A stretch of DNA of 64,000 bases from Haematobia irritans (lineage: Eukaryota; Arthropoda; Insecta; Diptera; Muscidae): NCBI RefSeq assembly GCF_050003625.1, contig NC_134397.1:197367063-197431062 (forward strand). The letters run 5' to 3'. This document shows, one piece after another, positions 23,061 to 49,065 of this stretch (position 1 is the stretch's first letter; every line of letters starts with the position of its first letter). A program made the translations under genes and the position numbers. Below the pieces are notes generated by a model. The model searched no databases. It was not told where the DNA came from and was given only the letters and a program-made list of their open reading frames with translations.

Positions 23061-23187
23061 TCTAACCGATTAAAAGACCGGTACCGGTTATAAAGGACAA
23101 GTGAAGCGACCTTTTTGGTCGTCCATCTAACCGATTAAAAGAACGGTACCGGTTAAAAAGGGCAGGTGTAGCGACCTTTTTGGGGCC
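23061..23187. repeat. Two tandem 65-bp units with a CCGGTACCGG core
   Basis: The unit starts TCTAACCGATTAAAAGA and holds the palindromic CCGGTACCGGTT, then GCGACCTTTTTGG. The second copy starts at 23126. The AACCG...CGGTT arms could fold. Function unknown. Confidence 0.75.
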
Positions 23188-23316
23188 AGTTCAACGCACT
23201 GAAGGGCTTGGACCAAATTACGAAAATGTAGGAAATGCTGGCCTATTTTGAAACCTGTTCGCAGGATCCACTGCTCCTTGGTTTCCAGTGTACACCTTGT
23301 ACTACTTCGTATTTAG

Positions 23317-23500
23317 CGAACGGCATTTCACATTTCGGTGAAACCACTTAGAGAAGCTTTGAAACATTCAGAAATGTCACCATTGTTACTGAGAGGGGGA
23401 AATCCACCGCTGAAAACTTTTTGGACGAATGTGGGATGATAAATAAAAGCCATGACCTTTTGTATGGAAAGCGGGCGTGCTAACCCTTGCACCACAATGG
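23317..23500 (-). mobile_element. SINE copy, 3'-truncated
   Basis: Matches the head half of the SINE at 19086-19415 (GTGAAACCACTTAGAGAAGC, CAGAAATGTCACC, and the tRNA-like GCTAACCCTTGCACCACAAT on the right). The (TAACC) tail half is missing. Confidence 0.75.
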
Positions 23501-24734
23501 TGCAATTGTCCAATATGGTTAAAATAGCCGTTAACGAGAATGTATTGAGGTTAGTAATTATCTTATAGAATATCTCTCGTAAACCAATTCGAATTATACC
23601 ATAAAATTTAACCGTTCGGCAGTCTAAAGTGGGTTGTACTAATCAATTTGACTAACTAAGCAATTGTGGTAAAGCTACTTGTACTTAGCTTACAGATGTT
23701 TTTAAGCCGAAATTAAAAGGTAATGCGATGATTGAAGAAAAAACCTACTATAACAAAACGATACATTTATTTCTATAGCAACATTTTGTTTTTGGAAAAT
23801 CGCACTAAAGACTCCCTGAAAAATCCGACCACTTTTACACTAAACCCATACAACATATAACCCTAAAACTATGCTATACAATTCAGTCGTAATGTCATAG
23901 CTGAATAATTTGAACAGCCTAAAATTATGCTACGCATGAAAGGTTATCCTTGGTTTACATTAGAATTACATTAGATTTCACCAAATCACTTTAGCTATTT
24001 CATTTATTTATATACCTGTAATACAGTTTTTATGTAGGAGGATCTATATGTACAAATGGATTGCACTACGACTGACTTATTATTACAATATTCACTCATT
24101 TATTACAACACAAATTGCCTTTTACCATCTGCCTGAAAATGGAAAAATGACCTTCCTATTTTTACAAAAGTTTGGACATAAGGTTAAAGCTACCAAAAAG
24201 CAAGTATATAGGATTAAATGTAATATGGCTATGTGAGGATATTATTATATTTAGTATTTCCCTATTTCGAAATGTTTAATGACACGATAAATCAATATTT
24301 ATGTTAATCATCAAATATTAATGGACAAAACTTCTCTTACCCTCATCTTCACTCATCATGTTGGAAAAATTATTCGATTATCCACTTTTAGGGAGTCTAA
24401 TGTTGTTTCGTTGGATAACTTATTTTCCCACAATACTCTGGCACATTCTTGAAAAACAATGATGTTTTATAGCTCTTGTTTTCGTACTTTCTTGGTATCA
24501 AACAAAAATTTTGCAATCCAACAACAAACTGTTTATTTATGTCATATCTAGAGGTAGATATGTCAATTAACGATACCTATTGTCGATTTCGATTAACAAA
24601 TAGTAGGTCGATAAAATTTAGATATGATAATGGATGTTTCGACAAGAAGATTATTTAGGGGCCGTTTATATGGAATCATTTTTATAACGACCACCATTCT
24701 GTTTGGAACAAACCGAAATATCGAAATTCTAATG
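23501..24734. other. AT-rich intergenic DNA, nothing recognised
   Basis: Several short open frames, none with a family signature. Confidence 0.3.
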
Positions 24735-24826
24735 CCCATATTCATAATAATTTACTGGCAGTTTATCGAATGATTTTATTTAGTAAAAGTAGGTTTAAAG
24801 TTTACGTTAACTTTTATGAATATGGG
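24735..24826. mobile_element. Short MITE-E element
   Basis: 92 bp with inverted ends CCCATATTCATAA and TTATGAATATGGG. The AT-rich interior can partly fold back. Confidence 0.55.
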
Positions 24827-24839
24827 AGGAATGTGCCTT

Positions 24840-25083
24840 ATGCGCTTTACAGATTATCAGTTATTCCGGACGACAGTGCTCGTGTCGAACATATCCCATA
24901 TATTGTGCACAATATAAGTTAAGTCCGAAGGCATAATCGATACTGCTGCATGTTTATGGGATCGATAACACATTTACCGATTATTTAGTCATCGCCGACA
25001 AGTCGTATCGATCCGACACACTGAAAGATTCTTTATAAACACCGACATTCCGTCCGGAATAACTGATAGTCTGTAAAGCGCAT
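24840..25083 (+). mobile_element. MITE-A, complete reference copy
   Basis: About 244 bp. It starts ATGCGCTTTACAGATTATCA and ends CTGATAGTCTGTAAAGCGCAT. The terminal inverted repeats run about 30 bp, to CCGGACG. Non-coding. The next copy starts almost immediately after (25085), so the ends read GCGCATTATGCGC. Confidence 0.9.
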
Positions 25084-25084
25084 T

Positions 25085-25139
25085 ATGCGCTTTACAGACT
25101 ATCAGTTATTCCGGACGACAGTGCTCGTGTCGAACATAT
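25085..25139 (+). mobile_element. MITE-A left end, truncated
   Basis: 55 bp of the family's left end, stopping at GTCGAACATAT where unrelated sequence (GGGCACCTTATACGGTCGG) begins. Confidence 0.8.
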
Positions 25140-25590
25140 AGGGCACCTTATACGGTCGGATAAACCCTGCGACACAACACGTTGCGGCGACAAATCCGCT
25201 AGTATAAAGCCATGTTCGCGTGTTGCGGGGACGTGTTGGCATAAAATCAAAACAACTTTGATTTTTTCCGGTTGAAGGCACAAATCATGTCTGAATAAGG
25301 AGGTTGAATCACGATAACAAAAACAGCAAATTTCAATATGTTGTTTACAATTTTAAGAAGTCAAAATCAGCTGAAAAAAGAATCGTATGTCATTGGTAAA
25401 AGTGGCAATTATTTATTCTTTCAATTGTCCTGAAAAATGATTCAAATCCAGAGAAAAATGGGTCTGGAATATGTTATCAAGATACTCAAGTCATCTTTGA
25501 ACAATTCTCCAGCTCTGAATACGCGAATTTGTTTGACATGCATTTGCTATGCAGTGTCATTTGGAGAGCTGCAATCACCATAAATATATG
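25140..25590. other. Unassigned spacer inside the MITE-A cluster
   Basis: No coding motif. It contains loosely inverted GC-richer words (GACACAACACGTTGCGGCG ... CGTGTTGCGGGGACGTGTT) near its left end, possibly part of another non-autonomous element. Confidence 0.35.
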
Positions 25591-26145
25591 ATGTTCATTC
25601 TTGCGAAAAATTTTTATGGAAACCATTATTTCGCACATAGAAAGCGGCGTTTTTTTAGGTAGCTTGGAGCGCTATTTTACAGGGAGCGATATTGGATTAA
25701 GTTGGCGGTTGTTGCTTGTTTTTACAAAATAACATTTTATTTTTCCTTGGGCAATTGATCTGCTATTCCTTTGATCCTTTGTATAGTTTCACGGACGACA
25801 GTGCTCGTGTCGAACATATCCCATATATTGTGCACATTATAAGTTAAGTCCGAAGCCATAATCGATACTGATGCATGTTTATGGGATCGATAACACATTT
25901 ACCGATTATTTAGTCATCGCCGACAAGTCGTATCGGTCCGACACACTGTAAGATTCTTTACAAATACCGACATTCCGTCCGGAATAACTGATAGTCTGTA
26001 AAGCGCATGAGGGAAAAACTTGAACGAACACACAACAAATAGGTGAACCTCTGTCGTATTGTTTATATAAGATTATTGTTTATTTTTATTAATTTATATT
26101 TAATATTTTTATATAATATTGTAATGTCCGTTAGAGTAGTACTTT
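25591..26145 (+). repeat. 555-bp direct repeat, copy 1
   Basis: From ATGTTCATTCTTGCGAAAAA to GTTAGAGTAGTACTTT, nearly identical to 27044-27597; the one difference I noticed is a T-run of seven versus six. It includes a MITE-A copy without its left terminal repeat (25792-26008). Confidence 0.9.
25792..26008 (+). mobile_element. MITE-A copy lacking its left end
   Basis: Starts at CGGACGACAGTGCTCG and ends CTGTAAAGCGCAT. The same truncation is in the duplicate at 27244-27460, so the truncation came before the duplication. Confidence 0.85.
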
Positions 26146-26909
26146 CCCTGCCAGCATTTCAAAGTTCCATTTCAACCTCATCGTTACCACAGACTCGTAA
26201 ATGTCACTTCAACCATCATGAAAAGGTACATCAAAAAGTACATGCAAGTAATTTGCCATCCCTACTGTTAAAAAAGCCATTTTTTTGTGAAACGCCAAGC
26301 GCAACCAGCTTGTTATATTTTAATTAAATAAAAACGAAAATAAAGTTCTGAAAACATAGATTATACGCTTAAAATTGTGAAAGGTATATTGGTGAACAAT
26401 TTGGTGATTTTCCAAATGGAATAAAGTGATTGTTTTTCAGATATTTTACAGACACGCTGCCTCCATGGAATAAAAACACTGGTTGATAGACGCAGCAACA
26501 TGTAACTCGCTACTTGTAACTCAACATCATCATTAATGCCAAAAATTATGTTAAATGTAATGTGATAGTGGTATAAATGTTATATTTTTAAGAATTTGTA
26601 AATAATTAATCAAATTATTAAATATCTAAACAAACGTGTTTTACTCGACCACAATGATTCTTTTACCACTATCTTAAAATGTGCTTTTTCTGATTGTTTG
26701 GAGGGTCTCTTATTGGCGTCGTTCTAAATTGATCTATAAAGGCACCTAATAATTGCACTCATGCGAAACCTTTTTGTAGTAACTTGGCGTGGTACAACTT
26801 CTCAATAGTGACGGCGCTTTTCCGACGAGTTTTTGATATCGTATATGATTGTTTTCAACGTACTGGGGATTCTCAGAAGCGCCCCCAAATTCAAAAAATG
26901 TTGGCAGGG
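26146..26909. mobile_element. Putative DNA transposon with CCCTGCCA ends, non-autonomous
   Basis: The left end CCCTGCCAGCATTT and right end AAAATGTTGGCAGGG are inverted. The interior (about 764 bp) has no transposase. The flanks are GTAGTACTTT and TAGTACCGG, an imperfect TAGTAC match that could be a target duplication. It sits between the two 555-bp repeats. Confidence 0.6.
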
Positions 26910-27043
26910 TAGTACCGGCCTTACAAATTCAGCTGTTTGTCTCCATTTCAGTCGATCGATAGAGCTCGTTCGACATGCAGAAACATGCTGTTAACCTTCT
27001 TGTTCAGCCATGGCACAAATCTTCACGTGTAAAGGCCGGTACT
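26910..27043. mobile_element. Small element with AGTACCGGCCTT inverted ends
   Basis: Left AGTACCGGCCTTAC, right GTAAAGGCCGGTACT, about 134 bp. Inside is half of the hairpin MITE at 49066-49186 (CAGTCGATCGATAGAGCTCG). Confidence 0.5.
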
Positions 27044-27597
27044 ATGTTCATTCTTGCGAAAAATTTTTATGGAAACCATTATTTCGCACATAGAAAGCGG
27101 CGTTTTTTAGGTAGCTTGGAGCGCTATTTTACAGGGAGCGATATTGGATTAAGTTGGCGGTTGTTGCTTGTTTTTACAAAATAACATTTTATTTTTCCTT
27201 GGGCAATTGATCTGCTATTCCTTTGATCCTTTGTATAGTTTCACGGACGACAGTGCTCGTGTCGAACATATCCCATATATTGTGCACATTATAAGTTAAG
27301 TCCGAAGCCATAATCGATACTGATGCATGTTTATGGGATCGATAACACATTTACCGATTATTTAGTCATCGCCGACAAGTCGTATCGGTCCGACACACTG
27401 TAAGATTCTTTACAAATACCGACATTCCGTCCGGAATAACTGATAGTCTGTAAAGCGCATGAGGGAAAAACTTGAACGAACACACAACAAATAGGTGAAC
27501 CTCTGTCGTATTGTTTATATAAGATTATTGTTTATTTTTATTAATTTATATTTAATATTTTTATATAATATTGTAATGTCCGTTAGAGTAGTACTTT
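27044..27597 (+). repeat. 555-bp direct repeat, copy 2 (554 bp)
   Basis: Second copy of 25591-26145. After the shared end GTAGTACTTT it continues into different sequence (GAATTATGC). Confidence 0.9.
27244..27460 (+). mobile_element. MITE-A copy lacking its left end (in duplicate 2)
   Basis: Base-for-base counterpart of 25792-26008. Confidence 0.85.
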
Positions 27598-27654
27598 GAA
27601 TTATGCTTTGAATTGCTTAAATAAATGGAAAATAAATAAAAATAAATAAATAAA

Positions 27655-27837
27655 TAATCGGCAAATATGTTATCGGTCCCATAAACATGCAGCAGTATCG
27701 ATTATGCCTTCGGACTTATGGGAATGAAATTTTTCGCTAGAGGTGCATACCGGCCTTATGATGTGGCCAATATATGGGATATGTCTCGAAAAGTTGGACG
27801 TGGGCAAATTTCCGTATGCGCTTTACAGCGCATAAAG
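27655..27837 (-). mobile_element. Rearranged MITE-A fragments
   Basis: Reverse-oriented MITE-A sequence broken by a short insertion after CTTCGGACTTA and again after GGGATATGT, then junction words ATGCGCTTTACAG and CGCATAAAGCGCATTACAG. This is not a simple copy. Confidence 0.65.
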
Positions 27838-28078
27838 CGCATTACAGACTATCAGTTATTCCGGACGACAGTGCTCGTGTCGAACATATCCCATATATTG
27901 TGCACATTATAAGTTAAGTCCGAAGGCATAATCGATACTGCTGCATGTTTATGGGATCGATAACACATTTATCGATTATTTAGTCATCGCCGACAAGTCG
28001 TATCGATCCGACACACTGTAAGATTCTTTACAAACACCGACATTCCGTCCGGAATAACTGATAGTGTGTAAAGCGCAT
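27838..28078 (+). mobile_element. MITE-A copy in array
   Basis: Complete interior; ends GCGCATTACAGACTATCAG and CTGATAGTGTGTAAAGCGCAT. It abuts the next copy with the terminal bases shared. Confidence 0.88.
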
Positions 28079-28307
28079 TACAGACTATCAGTTATTCCGG
28101 ACGACAGTGCTCGTGTCGAACATATCCCATATATTGTGCACATTATAAGTTAAGTCCGAAGGCATAATCGATACTGCTGCATGTTTATGGGATCGATAAC
28201 ATATTTACCGATTATTTAGTCATCGCCGACAAGTCGTATCGATCCGACACACTATAAGATTCTTTACAAACACCGACATTCCGTCCGGAATAACTGATAG
28301 TCTGTAA
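28078..28307 (+). mobile_element. MITE-A copy in array, tandem to the previous one
   Basis: Starts TTACAGACTATCAG and ends GATAGTCTGTAA. The outermost ATGCGCT bases are shared with neighbours. Confidence 0.88.
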
Positions 28308-28550
28308 TGCGCTTTACAGACTATCAGTTATTCCGGACGGAATGTCGGTGTTTGTAAAGAATCGTATAGTGTGTCGGATCGATACGACTTGTCGGCGATG
28401 ATTAAATAATCGGCAAATGTGTTATCGATCCCATTAACATGCAGCAGTATCGATTATGCCTTCGGACTTAACTTATAATGTGCACAATATATGGGATATG
28501 TTCGACACGAGCACTGTCGTCCGGAATAACTGATAGTCTGTAAAGCGCAT
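28306..28550 (-). mobile_element. MITE-A copy in array, inverted
   Basis: Same family in reverse orientation, from AATGCGCTTTACAGACTATC to GTCTGTAAAGCGCAT. It is followed by two more AAAGCGCAT units (28551-28568). Confidence 0.88.
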
Positions 28551-28568
28551 AAAGCGCATAAAGCGCAT

Positions 28569-30365
28569 AAAACTTATAATGTTAACGACGGCGCCAGGCC
28601 CTTTTACGACGCCGGCACAATAAAAGCGTTCTGTTCAACTGTAATCATCGGCACTAGAGTGGAACGCTTTTAAATTTTGGTTTTGAACGCTTTTGGATTC
28701 ACTGTTCGAAACTGTGAGAAAAATAACTAAAATTTCATCACTTTACAACTTCAATCGAAAACAAGTATTAAATTTGAGGATTTTGAAACTTAAAGGCCAT
28801 CAAGGATAAGGTAAAATTTATTACAAACCCATAGAAGTCAGGTGAGACGTGATTTATTGTTCGCGTCAAGCTATATTTTTGGATCAAACAAATAAACAAA
28901 AAGGGTAGTATAAGAAGCTGTATCAATAAAATCCTAACATGTTTTTTTATCGCCGAGCTGTTGACGTTTTCATAATGTGATTCTCCAGAATTTGCGATGA
29001 GTGTCTTTGGGTACATAGCTAAACTGCAACGATTTATGGCCATCGTTTCTGATTCCCTGCTACTGTAGGGCAAAGAAAATCGACATATGGATGACGTTTT
29101 GAAAGTCTATTATGGACAGACAACACACGTATTTGGAAATAGTGTGGGAATACATATATGCTGCGCCCATAGGGTACAATGTTCCCAGTGGAGCTTTCGT
29201 GATCAATGGCCATAAATCTCTAACTAGATAAATATAAATTAAAGATCCTGTACTGCATAGGGGACCCAATACCCTTGATTAAATAAAATAAAGGGTCCAA
29301 ATATATCCTCAATGAAAGATAATAAAATTTCATATACATTCTAGTAAATAAATAATTTTTGTGCCGGATTTGAACTTACAGCATTGAATTGGGATATATG
29401 TATCTATCCCCCAGTTCCGGTTATCAAATTTGCAAATCGCAATACCTCATAAACTGACCCACAATTATATTTAAAACTATATTCTGTTATTGAATATAAA
29501 TGAAGGGTTCGTTATATATACATAAGAGGGTGCTATAATTATTTAGCCAAAACTTGGTAGCATATCCTTTTATTTCGCTATACGCATTTTATAGCATCTG
29601 TCAAATGTTTCATCAAAGAGTCCCCAATGATCAATAATCATAATCCGCAGGATTTAAATGAGGTACGATTTTTCTGTGCATTTTTTGAAATTTCTTTAGG
29701 ACCAATAAAAGTCGAACGTGATGATTTGTGGAAACGTAGTAAGCTTCCATTATAATCTTATGGGTACACACACTTTGTGACAGAGTCCAACAATCATTTG
29801 AATTTAAAAATCAGTATTTCCATATTCCGATGGCAAAAGGCGATAGGTCTATTTCGAAATGACAAAAATTTGACATATTTCAATTCAATGCAAATAGGCT
29901 CCAAAAGTGTCATGGAGCATCATATTGTCGGACTAGTGAAGTAGGTGAACGTAAATGTATACACCGTATGGTTGGTGATACTTCCAAATTTTGAATCCAG
30001 AATTATGGGTTGAGATATATATAGAGTTTTTAGACCAGCTTTCGCATCGATAAATTATTCTGTAAAGACAATTTTCAATACCACATGGTCGCATAGGTCC
30101 CTCCTGTCGCCCATCAGATAAAGTCTCCACGTTTGTTCTTGGTCCGAGCCAGGATAGAATGATGTTTGTGACATTATGTTGGGTATAATGCGCTACGGAT
30201 AAATCGGACTAAATATAGAATGACGGTGTCCGGTGTACTACTACTTTCTTTGCAGTATAAATCCTGTACTAGTGACCCATAACTGGGCTAGTTTTACCAA
30301 TTTACAATAACAAAAAAGCTGGCAAACATAAAATGTGATGGAATAGATCTGTTTTTGGTTTCTTT
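28569..30365. other. Intergenic DNA, no gene or element recognised
   Basis: Short open frames on both strands without family signatures. Positions 29060-29270 are somewhat less AT-rich but show no motif. Confidence 0.3.
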
Positions 30366-31672
30366 GTGGATGTCAATCGTACGTGGAATTCAGGGACAAG
30401 AAGTCAAAACCCCGTAGAGTTAAACAGGGAGTCCCTTAGGCCGGGGTGATATCTCCGACACTGCGGGTGATATCTCCGGCACTCTACCTCTCCTCGATTC
30501 CACCCCCTCCTGACGGCGTCGAGATTGTGTCTTATGCGGACTATTGCACAATCATGGCATCCGGGCCCATTGTTGATGACATTTGCGATCGATTAAGTGT
30601 CTACCTCGCTGATTTTACCAGTTATTTCACTGCAAGAAATTTGAGGATATCTCCCACCAAATCCTCAGCCACACTATTCACTACATGGACGGCGAAGTAC
30701 GCAGGCAGTTGAATGTCAGAGTCGATGGCGAAACAATTCCGACAACAAATTACCCCAAGATTCTCGGGGTCACATTCGACAGCCTTTATATGTCGTCCGC
30801 CCATTCCATTGCAATTTGTGATAAGCTCCGCGGTAGAAACAAGGCCCTCAAGTCGCTTGCCGGCAGCACTTGGGGTGCGGACAAATAAACCTTGTTAACT
30901 TTATAAAGCAATTGGCCGGTCAGTGGTAAACTATGCTGCGCCAGTGTGGACACCTCAAACGAGCGATACGCAGTGGAATAACCTACAGACCTGTCAGAAC
31001 GCTGCCCTTAGAACCGCAACAGGATGTCTCCGCAGTACACCCCTGGATCACCTTTATGCGGAGACCAAGATCATCCCAGTGCGTCGACACAACTACATGT
31101 TGTCAAAGCAGTACCTCTTGGGTTGCCATCGAAGTTGTCATCCGAATCACCATCTTGTGGATAGACAACCTCCACCCAGGAATGGAAGGGTTGATCTTCG
31201 CCTTCTAGAGCCCGAGATCCAGCGTTACAAAAGAGAACCTCTAGATCAGGCAGCATACCAGACATGTCTGAACAGAATTCATGGGGATACTGTAGGTGAA
31301 GTGGTGAGAAGCTACAAGGTTAATCCTGTTCTCAGAGTCCGACCGCCGCCCATAGCACCGGAGGAGAGATACCTCCCACGGCAGACAATGGTAGTTTTGG
31401 CCCAACTAAGATCAGGCAAGTGCAGCCGCCACAATTCATACTTATCAGTGATTGATAGCAGCGTAGCTGACGTGTGTTCCATCTGTAATCAAGGGCCACA
31501 TGACACTCGTCACCTTTTTGCTTGCCCAGCTAAGCCTACCCGTTTCACTACCAGATCACTCTGGACACACCCCATCCTTGTCACAGAGTTCCTTGATCTG
31601 GCTACCAGCGGAACTACACAAGCATAGAACAAAATGGATGAAACTACATTAAAAACTGTTACAACAACAACA
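30366..31672 (+). mobile_element. LINE-A copy, 5'-truncated (RT C-terminal half)
   Basis: It encodes DGVEIVSYADYCTIMASGP (the YADD box reads YADY, a catalytic change), FTARNLRISPTKS, LGVTFDSLYMSSAHS, and after a frameshift a 234-codon frame with VNYAAPVWTP, TATGCLRSTPLDHLYAETK, then VCSICNQGPHDTRHLFACP (C-x2-C...H...C knuckle). The 3' end is the ACAACAACAACAA tail. The RT is dead by mutation and frameshift. The LINE clade is not certain (Jockey- or Ingi/Vingi-like). Confidence 0.88.
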
Positions 31673-31774
31673 AACGCCAACATAGGTATTACGGACACAA
31701 ATTCTAAACTGCTTTAAATCCATACTTGCTATCGGTATTTTAACTGTGAATAATTTTCAAAAATTTTCCACAAA

Positions 31775-32350
31775 GTCTTCGGTCACATTGTTTACCACAT
31801 TCTCGGTGTCATATTCGACAACTTCCTTATTAACCAAACTAACCCGACTCATCACCAGATAACTCTGGACATATCCTTTTTTAGTAGGATATGCTTTACC
31901 TAAAGAACGATAAAACAACATCAAGTTACACCAACAAGCATCTGGGACTAAGAATGCTGATCACAGAATGAGAGAATTGGGTTTGAGTACCTCAAGTTGC
32001 CAACAATAACAAATATCAGAATTCTGACGGAATTGCAATCCTGAGGCACCAATAAAAAAATATTACTGTATAAAAGCAATAATATAAAAAAGGTGGCACG
32101 AAAAAAGCTTGGCATGGAATGCAGCAAAGGTATCATCGTATTATAAAAGTGAAATCGGTAACACTGCTCCCAAGCATAACGGAAAATTTTCCAACAGTTG
32201 GCAAACAGAATAAGCCGCAAACAACAATGTATAAGAACAGCTTTAAATCCCATTATATCATACATATATCAAGGTATTTCCACAAGGCATGTTACAGGGC
32301 GTACCGTGTGATACTTGACCTATCAAATTCACTGACATGGCAGCGAGCAA
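31775..32350 (+). mobile_element. Scraps of LINE-A
   Basis: Short matches to LINE-A: CATTGTTTACCACATTCTCG with GGTGTCATATTCGACAAC near 31795-31825, ACCCGACTCATCACCAGATA near 31845, and GTGATACTTGACCTATC near 32309. They are heavily decayed and separated by unrelated DNA. Confidence 0.5.
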
Positions 32351-32721
32351 TTTGATTTAAAAAGTTTCAACGATGTCGCACGTAGAATTTTGATTCCCAA
32401 ATTACGGTGGGATCGTTTCTTTACATTCTACGAAACATGAATACGCTAATACAAACCGGATACCAAAAAATCGGTCGAAAAACAACCGACTGCTGTCATT
32501 GACATGCCCTGCAAAAGTCCATATCAGGGCATCAGACCATCGTCGCCACGGAATATCATTTTGCAGGTCCGGGAAACGCAGTTTTCAGAAGACTTAAAAA
32601 AGAGGGGTATCGCTGTGTCATCTTAGACGGTCATGTCAACAAATGGCTGCCATTTTCACGTGCTTTCAAGTTTTAAATTAGAAAAAAATATTTATTCTAC
32701 GCTTCGTGTAGCTTTCTTACC
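32351..32721. other. Unassigned sequence upstream of Pi3K92E
   Basis: No recognised motif, perhaps another decayed retroelement. Confidence 0.3.
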
Positions 32722-33012
32722 CACGCACAAAAAAATGTTTTTCTGATTCAATCACGAAATTAATTGATCCAACTAATTGTTTAATTGAAATGTCTTCAAT
32801 CAAGAAAAGATAGTATCAATTAAAAAATTAATTGAAAGTCAATTAAAAATTAATTAATTAAAAAATTGATTGATACTATTAATTTTTGTGATTGATTTTT
32901 GTTTCAATAAAAAAATTTGTTGAATCAATTAAATTTTTGATTGAATATTTTTAAAAACTCAATTAAAATTTTAATTGGAAAAATTTTCGTGAAGTTTTTT
33001 TTCTGTGCAGTA
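32722..33012. mobile_element. MITE-D copy just upstream of Pi3K92E
   Basis: Starts CACGCACAAAAAAATGTTTT and ends GTTTTTTTTCTGTGCAG, with inverted AATTAATT palindromes inside. It ends about 55 nt before a likely 5'-UTR splice acceptor and about 120 nt before the start codon. Confidence 0.75.
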
Positions 33013-33050
33013 GACCAAAAATAATGTTTTTGCTTAAAATCCAATTGTAT

Positions 33051-33067
33051 CAGTTTTTTTTTTCAGA
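33051..33067 (+). promoter_or_regulatory. Pi3K92E: Candidate splice acceptor of a 5'-UTR intron
   Basis: A pyrimidine tract followed by CAG (CAGTTTTTTTTTTTCAG|A), 67 nt before the ATG at 33134. If used, the first non-coding exon lies upstream, possibly beyond the MITE. Not confirmed by any transcript. Confidence 0.4.
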
Positions 33068-33133
33068 TTTAAAAATTTTGAAAAGGACTACATTATAAAT
33101 TGCCAACGTCTTGCCTTTTAAATAGTATAAAAC

Positions 33134-47219
<14,086 letters not shown>

Positions 47220-49065
47220 GAGCGTTACATAAAGCTATACATAAAATATATGCCACTGCATGTTCATCTCGAAAACAATTAACACACAACACAAGCCCAC
47301 ATATAGAAACCTTCCTCAAACAGATAAGTATTGCCGGCCCATATTTGAATAGGGTATTTGTCTGTCTGAGACCCATAAGGTTTTTTCATCTTAACACTTT
47401 ATCTAGTTAAACATTATTATCCTCTTTCATATTTGATGATTTTCTTTTCAAGCATGTCACAAAATATGATATAATAAGGTGAAATCAATGGAGTTTCAAC
47501 TATACCTTTCGATTTGATCTGAGTTTGAGCGAATTTTTTCAACGAATACTACATATATAAAAATCTGAAAAGTTCAGAAGCGAAGCAGGAAATAAAAATA
47601 TTATAGGTCCGTAGTTGGTAAATTATAGGAAAAACCATCGTAGTAGCTTAAATAGTGTAAAAAACAATCATCTTCAATATGTTTTGGCTTTTCAGACTAT
47701 GACTATGAACATTCACATAAATAAGTATTTTAACCAATAAGCTGAAGGTGTCTGCTGTTACATTTTAACAAATTAGGCATTAATCAGTTACCCTATGAGA
47801 CTTTAGAACTAAACATATTACACTCAAGGAAATTGTTGGTAGATATAGCAGGAAAAAACTGCTAAAACAACAAAAAGTCGTTTCAAAACGCACCACTGTT
47901 AGTTAACACAGCACACACAGTTAGTAGGTCTTCAGAACTAAATGTAGTTGGTTACACTCAAAGAAATTTGTTAGTAAATAGAGCGGAAAAAAGTGCTAAA
48001 ACAACAAAAAGTCTTAGTGATAAAGGAAAAAAAGTCAGAAAAAAAGATTTTTTTTAATAATTTATTTCAAGATTGTTGGAAGATTAGAATATAAAAAAAT
48101 AACATTTTCGCTGTACCAAGAACGTGTAACAGCAGACTTCGACTGCTCGAGTTGTTCGATTGTCTGTTGAAATCTTTACATCCGGTCACATTTCTAACAC
48201 AGACAAACTGCTTTAAAATCCACGCAACGCCTCTAGTGGAGAAACATGGTGAAACTCAACAAACATCTAATTAATAGTATATGTGAACTTAACATCCAGA
48301 CAGGATTAGCAGTGGTGAAAAATGATTCCCACGACGCTCGACTACATCGATGCCGGATCGATGTCAAGATGCGTTTTAAGGATCATAAACTCGGCTGCTA
48401 GAAAAAGAATCGCTAATAAAATCCGGGCAACACAAATTGTGATGAAAAATCGAGGATGATCGATTACTTTCATCCTGCATCAGCTTCCACGCAGCAAAAA
48501 AAAAATTACTAAATGCAGTAGGGAATTTATTAAAATTTGTGGCACTACTTGTCAATCTGCTTGGGATATTGTGACCATTGGTTACAATATGCAATTGAAA
48601 GAAAATAACTCAATCCGCAATGAATCACAATTCACTAGATTCTTTATTGTATGATAAAAGAAGAATTATTGAAGATAAAATTGCACGGTAGAGTCCGATG
48701 TAAAGCTTACTCTAAGGATAGACAAGGTGAAAGACAAGCCAAATTAAGACAAAATTTCATTTTTAATGAACAGAACTTCATTTTTAATAATTGTCCTTTT
48801 CTCCTACAAAATCCGAATTTTATCTGGTTCTTACACTCGTAGAAAAAGTCTGTAATAGCACTCGGCGTCTACTGCTATATTTTTGAAATTATAGATCTAG
48901 CAAAAAACAATTCGTACTCGTACTACTCAAGCCGATTTTTGATATTAATCAAAATCAACTAATTGACTTTTAATGTAAAAATTGAAAAGTCAACTTTGCA
49001 TGGAAGTTGCGCTAACTCTGTCAGAGTATGTGTTAGGATGTATTTCACAAGTATCAAATAAGACT
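47220..49065. other. Downstream of Pi3K92E; probable 3' UTR and spacer
   Basis: AT-rich. The Pi3K92E 3' UTR must begin here; its end cannot be fixed by eye. A diverged direct duplication of about 60 bp (47822-47881 and 47955-48014, both ending AAAACAACAAAAAGTC) is inside. Confidence 0.4.
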
